The position numbers and the translations under genes are program-made. Positions 6,801-9,598 of a DNA stretch of 9,598 bases are shown here, piece by piece (positions within the stretch are counted from its first letter, which is position 1; the number at the start of each line of letters is the position of its first letter). Source of the stretch: Alphaproteobacteria bacterium. GTDB lineage: Bacteria; Pseudomonadota; Alphaproteobacteria; JALRGP01. Location: assembly GCA_023259685.1 (NCBI GenBank), contig JALRGP010000034.1:1-9598 (forward strand), given 5' to 3'. The notes beneath the pieces are model-generated. The model worked only from the letters and a program-made list of their open reading frames with translations. It was not told where the DNA came from and searched no databases.

Positions 6801-9598
6801 CAAGATATTACTTTAGAAAGTGAGCGTAAAATAAGTCTTGTTTCCTCAGAAATATATGCTAAAAATTTAACATCAAAATCGAAAGAATTTATTCTAACTC
6901 GTACAGTAAAAGTACCAAAACCTGTGAATTCTTCTTATGTTCAACACTTAGGAAGTAACACAAGTGGAGATAATATTGTTTATAAAACAACTCATTTCAC
7001 ATTAGATTCTAAACCCTCTAAGATGAGCATCTTAGAGGATATGAATGTTCGTGCGCAAACTGCTACGAATGAGATAAGCCATATAAGGATTGGTAGAAAT
7101 TTAGTCTTCCAAGGACATGTAGTACCAGTACAAAATGTTAAAAATGTTTTTACTTTAAAAGGTTGCAGCAGTTCTGATTATGTCTCACAGCATGATTGGG
7201 TAGAGTCTTATTCGTCCAGCAGTTTTTGGGGAGGTACACGTTATGGATGGAGAGTTCATCATGTTCAAAAAAAAGGTTATGCTCTTCCCATTCAGACACC
7301 AGATCCTTTGGAAAACGGTAAAACAAATCTTCCTGCTATCTTAATTGTGGGGGATCATACGTATTTATCAGGGCTCGATGTTTTTAGCGCCATCAATTCT
7401 GCCATTAGTAGTTCAGATATTGATATCAAAACAAAAAATCTTCTTATTAAAGCAACGTCTACTCTGTCTCAACAACCCTCCAAAGCTTTGCCAATGGAAG
7501 GAAATTCTATTGTGGTTGATACAAAATCTGTTGCGGAGGAGTGGATTGATCAGGAAATTGTCGCGATCCCCTCATCCCATAAAGGAGTGATATCTCCTCT
7601 TTTTGAAGACGATATGTTAGAACATGCCGTTATACAACAAACAGCACGAACTCTTGGAACTTTAAGTTTTGAAGGTGTTCCACTGATGAGTTTGATGGAT
7701 TCTATGCGTAAAAATGGTCTTGCGATTCAAGGAAAAGGATCAGATACTATTGCAATTTCAGCAAAGGATATTCAATCTCTTCAAGATAGCTTTATGGTCA
7801 TGGTACAGCAACAAATTAGAAACCAGATCGTTTCTATTCCAAGACTTTATTTCCCAAAAAATTTTATAAATAATCATATAGCGCCTGGAGATATCAGTGT
7901 TCATCAACTTCAAATCAAAGCTGATAATGACGTAACTCTTCAAAATAATCGCCTGATTATCACAGGGTCTGGGAAGATTGAGGCAAAAAATAAATTACTG
8001 AGAGAAACCGAAAAAACACGTCATATCAACCATCACTATGGACATGGCGGTAATGAAAGTTACCGCTATCAAGACGAGCTTTTAGCTCAGCAACAACAAA
8101 TTATATGTGCTGGGACTTTAGAGATTCATGGGGGAAAGTCCAACATATCCATTGGCGCAGATACGATTGCCGGTCGTTACGCTCAAACGTCTGATAAGCG
8201 TGTGGAGGAACGGTCTGTGATTTTGGAAAGGGGTGGACGAGACCAATACGTTGATGAAGGATTTTGGAGCGATGATGTCATTGTCAAAGAATTTAAACAT
8301 CAAATATCATTGCCCTGTCGAAGTGTTGCAACCGATCAGATTCAAACATTATCCCCAACCATTCTTTTACAAGGCAGCCAGCGCCATGGTGAATTGGGAC
8401 AACTGATTGGAGACGTTGGATCCATTGTAGATATCGTCCCCGCCATCACCCGAGATCAATTCTTTGAATCAAGAGATTACAGTAATCCCTTTAAAAGTGA
8501 GTCCACATCACAAAATATCATGAAAGAGACATTAACCCACCCTAAACTTCAAACCAGTTCCCATGGAGATCTTGTGATTGCGGGGGTAAAAGCACATTTG
8601 GTGGGGCCTGAGATTGACACACGCTATGTCATTGATCAAACAAAAGAGATGATCATTAATGGTGCCATTTTTAAAGAATCTAGATCCTTTGAATCCAGTG
8701 CGTCCCACATGTTGGGCGATGCCAGCCGTACGTCTTATACGCAAGGTGAATTTGTCAAACCTGCCATGATTCATGCACAGAAAATGATCAGCACATCTAA
8801 GGAGCCAGAGAGTTCTCTCACCCTCAGGTCCGTTCATATGACATCTGATTTAATTGTGGATAAAGACACGGTGACAGAATCAACGTTATTACAAAAAACT
8901 GATACCCGTGAAACCAGTTCCGGAACGGGATTAAAAATTCCAGGATTAAGTGCCCCCATCACTGATCCATTATCGTCATTGTTGCAGATTCATGACATCG
9001 GCAGCGCACTATCTGCCGCAAATGCCGTTGTTGGTACAGGTAATTTAGTGATGACAGGTATGGCCACAGGATTTGATCATAGGGATTTCCTAACGGGTTT
9101 AGTTGGTCGCTATACCAACCTCTCTATAGGATCTCATGAAGCGTCGTCCCATGTTCAACAATCACAAGAGGTCGCAAATACCTTAAAAGGTGACGTCTTA
9201 GATGTCCGTGCAAAAGAATGGCAGATGCAAGGAGAGCACACCTTTGACACGGTTAGATTGGAGGTTGATCACATCACCTCTCGTCCGATTCAATGGACCC
9301 ACGAAGAAGAGCACACGATGAATAGCGATACCTTTTCTTTCAATCCACTTACACTCAATGTTGGGTACGCTCACAGTGAATCGCAGAGTCATTTAAAGCA
9401 GAGCACATACAAACCTTCTACGTTGGTTGGCCGTGCACTGGAAACAAAGGTTGAACGTATGGATTTGGTTGGAACTGATGTTACATTTAAACAGGGAGTT
9501 GGTGAGATCCAAGAACTGTCCATGTCATCTGTGACAGATAAAAAATCCTCTATAAAGAATGCTGCGCAGGTTGGAATATCTGTTTGCCTCGTAGCTTT
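765..9598 (+). CDS. Giant filamentous-haemagglutinin/CdiA-like surface or secreted protein, 3' end beyond the window
   Basis: One frame of 2,944 complete codons runs from ATG 765 to the window edge with no stop; I checked the phase at several points along it. Order of parts: signal peptide (1-25); repetitive beta-solenoid-like region with N-x-G turns (about 60-1670), including three larger modules (about 970-1517); predicted helical block (about 1689-1950, W and C at 1950-1951); beta-rich region (1951-2278); CdiA/FhaB-like conserved stretch (2279-2364); haemagglutinin-repeat-like sequence (2365 on). Members of this superfamily are exported, form long beta-helical filaments, and serve in adhesion or contact-dependent toxin delivery. 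Oddities: I find no N-terminal TPS domain (no NPNL or NPNG motif in the first 300 residues), so the usual TpsB export route is uncertain. G+C rises from about 20-35% to about 40-52% toward the 3' end. No VENN pretoxin motif is seen, but the C-terminus is missing. Family assignment rests on recalled motifs, mainly in the last 700 residues; the N-terminal half could be specific to its lineage. Confidence 0.93.
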   Translation, partial: MRNFLKRLFIGWYITLSIAEPLVYAARLKIDIDDYKIKAFLVHEQEQKDIPFLPNKNTFQKRGVVSLEGIMSSLALQGHHYDHVEIDSKRPLILKDCHIDQIFLSPSSQLFFTETNNFAKANLNVQKAQIQKNSHANIAQCLNGIEDFTNYGILDGSNGALISSHEMRNMGIIQNSIFLKHYLFQNHKEVMSEFLKCDIGILRNKGRIESQEIQGVIKELINHKNAVVRFDQGPLKISKNVQNFGLMTLDVLRGKCLFDNFDILHIQTVANNHMINHPSGEILSRHLHIKSDNKHFLNLGVMTVQNGYVENILTNDSSIYYFDNQNTLSIVGDCFHIERLLINFGKITGKNLETSNSFHNKEAGCIHLENLDSHQLLNDGKIDVKIAKIKTFLNNKEARCENLTANFLTNHRDSVLEATTLSSKEHIQNQGSIVSEQIDFHLLENHNSIKNNHLVLTGHVLNNTHAIEAPFLKAKIDELINSNIIKTRFGSFDIGRFHNTITGNFRSPLSTLTLSIQGVNDGQMSIKKICGDGVFTNNQDIQTEIIGIFFFKNQNNLKNKKKITLLESLKRLDNTGYMSAKDLTINGKDTVVYNSGDTHVSEMESYGSVINTKNWNSEKIVLFGSFINQEQGHFHVQSLYGEGIIFNTGFFRVKKCHFSSLENNGIIHPNIQKMSGKSFQNGFQGRVKGKRLLMDINAFDNLGYFSSKKLFLQGPGVNQGFLDVLTLNGKGNFVNEGECHANVLSLNTFINQENGVLSSQTAHVSTVVNQGKWYGTSLVQGNTFENSGFMKHQNLLFQKILNSGDLSATSMTMNTIENFPSGKVRTDTLDVSMNFQNDNVMTIEKFAYFSGFFKNRAILFLKSADFSKINKFQQNGEIFVKSGNIQLPPQGITNEGMWEISDSNILGGTFVNENILQGSKANFSSLSNNRTVRFEHLESSDFKNKEPGTFKGESFDGNFVNDGQMHIKRLKGSGTNNGDLTVDESIDSSAAMTNTKNIYFFGLLTQVPMKIQNSGTFFLSNKKKAFRGGGDITLFHKDGIDYLIASSSITLLGSWDQSDIAAGSVNLESHAIDTILRAQFIMPSKGVLLKNVKAFGDIRGNESFIFDNLQIEAGVLKTSHVLKGTYLTAPKIDVDKTGKVIAEKIEVKDMINEGEIRTKIFKGSGTNNGDLTIYESIDSPAAMTNRKNLFFLGKITSQGWSVNNTGDIHLNKSSIIFRGGGKMTFLERDAKVYVTHTEALTLEGVWSDFVMTSSAPLTIGGGFKNGSMTSPVIKNFKKTHLDTITMTGKNVFSENVTFRRLSLQGDSLHVLKRLEGVNLRLFVPTDIDAGAFLSSDVIEGPGEIRNQGDLHAKSLNTKLTNAKTARAQVEEITSFVTNHGDLKVNDLLGETENHGNLTVLNKTKNQNLRNTHVLKLPSQGGDMTIENHEKGQVLFKDVQFQGGGKLHLEKKDHTYRISSSSPLIVFGTLTEKTEIKGHIYTPEGLDFSDLFIQGSLKTSGDMRGNHLSVDEFYIDKGNVNIVNELNVHNKLAIEKPAIMHVKNARLQTAIISQKGTFHGSGGQIALPKQTDNHGIMSFEKSTINGGTFINNEHLQIQSTDVNVEVRNQKNMILAPGQYKYPIINHSKATLLSDNFSINTVSLTSSYIKNFLSNNDSEIESSHDLFVPYDIDGRIRSQKNIHSMFYGGQHDINFYKELNKFFQKHTDQDFIDFYHFLQNHKQKYESTYPLKIEPMNIGFLTQNHHLNLQIIMGQAGKSNRNLLKWMIKNYYDLPREIYQIFQNFYNFLKQTNYTQKSHIPLRIKELEEKKTNFNTLKQSQQNLKYLIQSSNFSSRENVLALSKKIFSVPNDSTLYQILFQPFNRHFPQFPNDKFIPGLMMQSYLKGYPIERQIEDYKQNIFDEFQHKLSHLSLDNPYIYENQRQELKMYYWNKIVSSQIDSDVLMNLNQKWCAGEFICISGQVGQFDKNIELLYPLKLNLDLFEAKNIIFRTKFPLQIKADSGIEFLKTHFQGQDITLESERKISLVSSEIYAKNLTSKSKEFILTRTVKVPKPVNSSYVQHLGSNTSGDNIVYKTTHFTLDSKPSKMSILEDMNVRAQTATNEISHIRIGRNLVFQGHVVPVQNVKNVFTLKGCSSSDYVSQHDWVESYSSSSFWGGTRYGWRVHHVQKKGYALPIQTPDPLENGKTNLPAILIVGDHTYLSGLDVFSAINSAISSSDIDIKTKNLLIKATSTLSQQPSKALPMEGNSIVVDTKSVAEEWIDQEIVAIPSSHKGVISPLFEDDMLEHAVIQQTARTLGTLSFEGVPLMSLMDSMRKNGLAIQGKGSDTIAISAKDIQSLQDSFMVMVQQQIRNQIVSIPRLYFPKNFINNHIAPGDISVHQLQIKADNDVTLQNNRLIITGSGKIEAKNKLLRETEKTRHINHHYGHGGNESYRYQDELLAQQQQIICAGTLEIHGGKSNISIGADTIAGRYAQTSDKRVEERSVILERGGRDQYVDEGFWSDDVIVKEFKHQISLPCRSVATDQIQTLSPTILLQGSQRHGELGQLIGDVGSIVDIVPAITRDQFFESRDYSNPFKSESTSQNIMKETLTHPKLQTSSHGDLVIAGVKAHLVGPEIDTRYVIDQTKEMIINGAIFKESRSFESSASHMLGDASRTSYTQGEFVKPAMIHAQKMISTSKEPESSLTLRSVHMTSDLIVDKDTVTESTLLQKTDTRETSSGTGLKIPGLSAPITDPLSSLLQIHDIGSALSAANAVVGTGNLVMTGMATGFDHRDFLTGLVGRYTNLSIGSHEASSHVQQSQEVANTLKGDVLDVRAKEWQMQGEHTFDTVRLEVDHITSRPIQWTHEEEHTMNSDTFSFNPLTLNVGYAHSESQSHLKQSTYKPSTLVGRALETKVERMDLVGTDVTFKQGVGEIQELSMSSVTDKKSSIKNAAQVGISVCLVA
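3672..4244 (+). repeat. Large internal module 1 of the giant exoprotein
   Basis: Residues 970-1160. It opens with LKGSGTNNGDLTVDESIDSS, continues through a K-N-x-x-FFG strand to the core FRGGGDITLFHKDG (F1026), then ITLLGSWDQSD, a F-I-M-P segment and GDIRGNESF. The same order recurs in modules 2 and 3, which shows that they are duplicates of a unit far longer than the solenoid turn. Confidence 0.65.
3673..3747 (+). repeat. 75-bp in-frame direct repeat, copy 1
   Basis: Identical to 4246-4320 at 70 of 75 positions by eye. It encodes the K-G-S-G-T-N-N-G-D-L-T start of module 1. The copy-to-copy distance is 573 bp (191 codons), so the reading frame is kept. Confidence 0.9.
4245..4922 (+). repeat. 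Large internal module 2 of the giant exoprotein
   Basis: Residues 1161-1386. It opens with FKGSGTNNGDLTIYESIDSP, then K-N-x-FFLG, the core FRGGGKMTFLERD (F1217, exactly 191 residues after F1026), LTLEGVWSD, LFVPTDID (L1321) and GEIRNQGDL. It is longer than module 1 because extra strands are inserted between the GGG core and the LFVP segment. Confidence 0.65.
4246..4320 (+). repeat. 75-bp in-frame direct repeat, copy 2
   Basis: Second copy of 3673-3747, with five mismatches, of which two are silent (GGG/GGA and ATT/ATC) and three change residues (V to I, D to Y, S to P). The surrounding module sequences are far more diverged, so this block was either duplicated later or kept alike by gene conversion or selection. 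Confidence 0.9.
4923..5315 (+). repeat. Large internal module 3 of the giant exoprotein, diverged
   Basis: About residues 1387-1517. It opens with GETENHGNLTV, then K-N-Q-N, the core FQGGGKLHLEKKD (F1440), SPLIVFGTL, an I-Y-T-P segment and GDMRGNHLS. The motif order matches modules 1 and 2 but identity is much lower, so it is an older copy. A weaker fourth trace follows (GSGGQI near residue 1559 and LFVPYDID at 1664). Confidence 0.5.
5829..6614 (+). other. Predicted alpha-helical domain within the giant exoprotein
   Basis: Residues about 1689-1950. The N-x-G turns disappear and the sequence becomes rich in K, E, Q, F and Y with helix-like spacing, for example INFYKELNKFFQKH, LPREIYQIFQNFYNFLK, IKELEEKKTNFNTLKQSQQN and YKQNIFDEFQHKLSHLS. 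A short coiled coil is possible near IKELEEKK. It splits the two beta-rich halves. In CdiA a receptor-binding region interrupts the filament in a comparable place, but I see no sequence resemblance, so a receptor or tip role is only a suggestion. Confidence 0.5.
7015..7038. repeat. Near-perfect 24-bp palindrome inside the exoprotein gene
   Basis: CCTCTAAGATG (7015-7025) and CATCTTAGAGG (7028-7038) are perfect 11-bp complements around AG. As RNA it would be a 10-bp stem with a GAGC tetraloop. It is coding (within SKPSKMSILEDM) and no T-run follows, so it is not an ordinary terminator. Confidence 0.85.
7164..7262 (+). other. Aromatic/serine-rich patch in the giant exoprotein
   Basis: Residues 2134-2166, including WVESYSSSSFWGGTRYGW. 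Seven of 33 residues are aromatic and nine are serine. It precedes a strand-rich segment (LPAILIVGDHTYLSG) and the CdiA-like stretch. CdiA proteins have a Tyr/Pro-rich region between the two haemagglutinin regions; this patch is in a similar place but is not rich in proline, so equivalence is a guess. Confidence 0.4.
7599..7856 (+). other. CdiA/FhaB-like conserved segment of the giant exoprotein
   Basis: Residues 2279-2364. The order LFEDDMLEHAVIQQTARTLG, then LMDSMRKNGLAI, then a D-x-Q-x-L-x-x-x-F stretch and IPRLYFP parallels the segment I remember from CdiA/FhaB exoproteins: LF-x-x-x-LV-x-x-Q-x-x-x-LTG, LM-x-NG, LT-x-x-Q, VPVVYL. It is the strongest family evidence in the protein. In those proteins the segment comes just before the second haemagglutinin-repeat region, as here. 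Confidence 0.6.
7857..9598 (+). repeat. Haemagglutinin-repeat (FHA-2-like) region, continues past the window
   Basis: Residues 2365-2944 and beyond. It shows strands of the type G-D-L-x-I-x-G, L-x-I-x-A-D-x-D-V-T-L and serine-rich links (ESRSFESSASH, TRETSSGTG). Two clearer units have the form V-G-[Y/S]-x-x-[S-x]n ... L ... V/L-x-G: residues 2785-2826 (nt 9117-9242; SIGSHEASSHVQQSQ ... WQMQGEHT) and 2864-2908 (nt 9354-9488; LNVGYAHSESQSHLKQS ... MDLVGTDVTF). A His-rich stretch (RHINHHYGHGG) lies near residue 2420. G+C is higher here, mostly about 40-52%. Confidence 0.6.
8044..8069. repeat. Short inverted repeat inside the exoprotein gene
   Basis: GCGGTAA (8047-8053) and TTACCGC (8060-8066) are perfect 7-bp complements with a 6-nt loop. 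The stem extends to 10 pairs with one G-T wobble. It lies in the codons for the GHGGNESYRY stretch. A stem of this length can arise by chance. Confidence 0.6.

Noticed and set aside
8532..8837. Minus-strand 101-codon ORF
   Set aside because: Antisense shadow; the plus-strand frame is continuous with FHA-like protein sequence here.
1..9598. tRNA, rRNA or insertion-sequence genes
   Set aside because: No cloverleaf, rRNA-like stretch, transposase motif or terminal inverted repeats with target duplications were seen; the leader inverted repeat alone does not make an IS.

Overview
The window reads as AT-rich Gram-negative bacterial DNA. G+C counted by hand on sample 60-base lines is about 20-35% over most of its length and about 40-52% on most lines near the right end. 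The two genes are an AAA-type ATPase of a family I recall as common in obligate intracellular bacteria and other symbionts, and a giant filamentous-haemagglutinin-like exoprotein. An intracellular alphaproteobacterium (Holosporales or Rickettsiales-like) or a comparable symbiont is a reasonable guess, but nothing in the window fixes the taxon.

Layout. Positions 2-539 hold the 3' part of an ATPase gene that is broken. An N-proximal piece in one frame (to about position 97) joins directly to the C-terminal nuclease-fold piece in another frame (from about position 90), and the middle of the protein is missing. Positions 540-764 are a very AT-rich spacer with a nested inverted repeat and a clear Shine-Dalgarno sequence. 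From 765 to the right edge runs one uninterrupted reading frame of 2,944 complete codons plus two bases, with no stop. It fills 92% of the window and continues beyond it.

The giant protein has, in order: a Sec-type signal peptide (residues 1-25); about 1,600 residues of degenerate beta-solenoid-like repeats rich in N-x-G turns; within these, three larger modules at about residues 970-1517, two of which share a 75-bp near-identical DNA segment exactly 573 bp apart; a predicted helical block (about 1689-1950); another beta-rich region with an aromatic/serine-rich patch (2134-2166); a segment (2279-2364) resembling the conserved LF..LVR.Q...LTG...LM.NG...L.P.VYL stretch of CdiA/FhaB exoproteins; and haemagglutinin-repeat (FHA-2-like) sequence to the window edge. 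The usual N-terminal two-partner-secretion (TPS) domain is not recognisable, and the C-terminus, where a toxin or pretoxin domain could lie, is outside the window.

The ATPase remnant and the exoprotein gene probably do not work together: the spacer separates them and the remnant is decaying. The points most worth a second look are the giant CdiA/FhaB-like protein without a visible TPS domain, its recent in-frame module duplication, the composition shift along it, a near-perfect 24-bp palindrome inside it, and the inverted repeat in its leader region.
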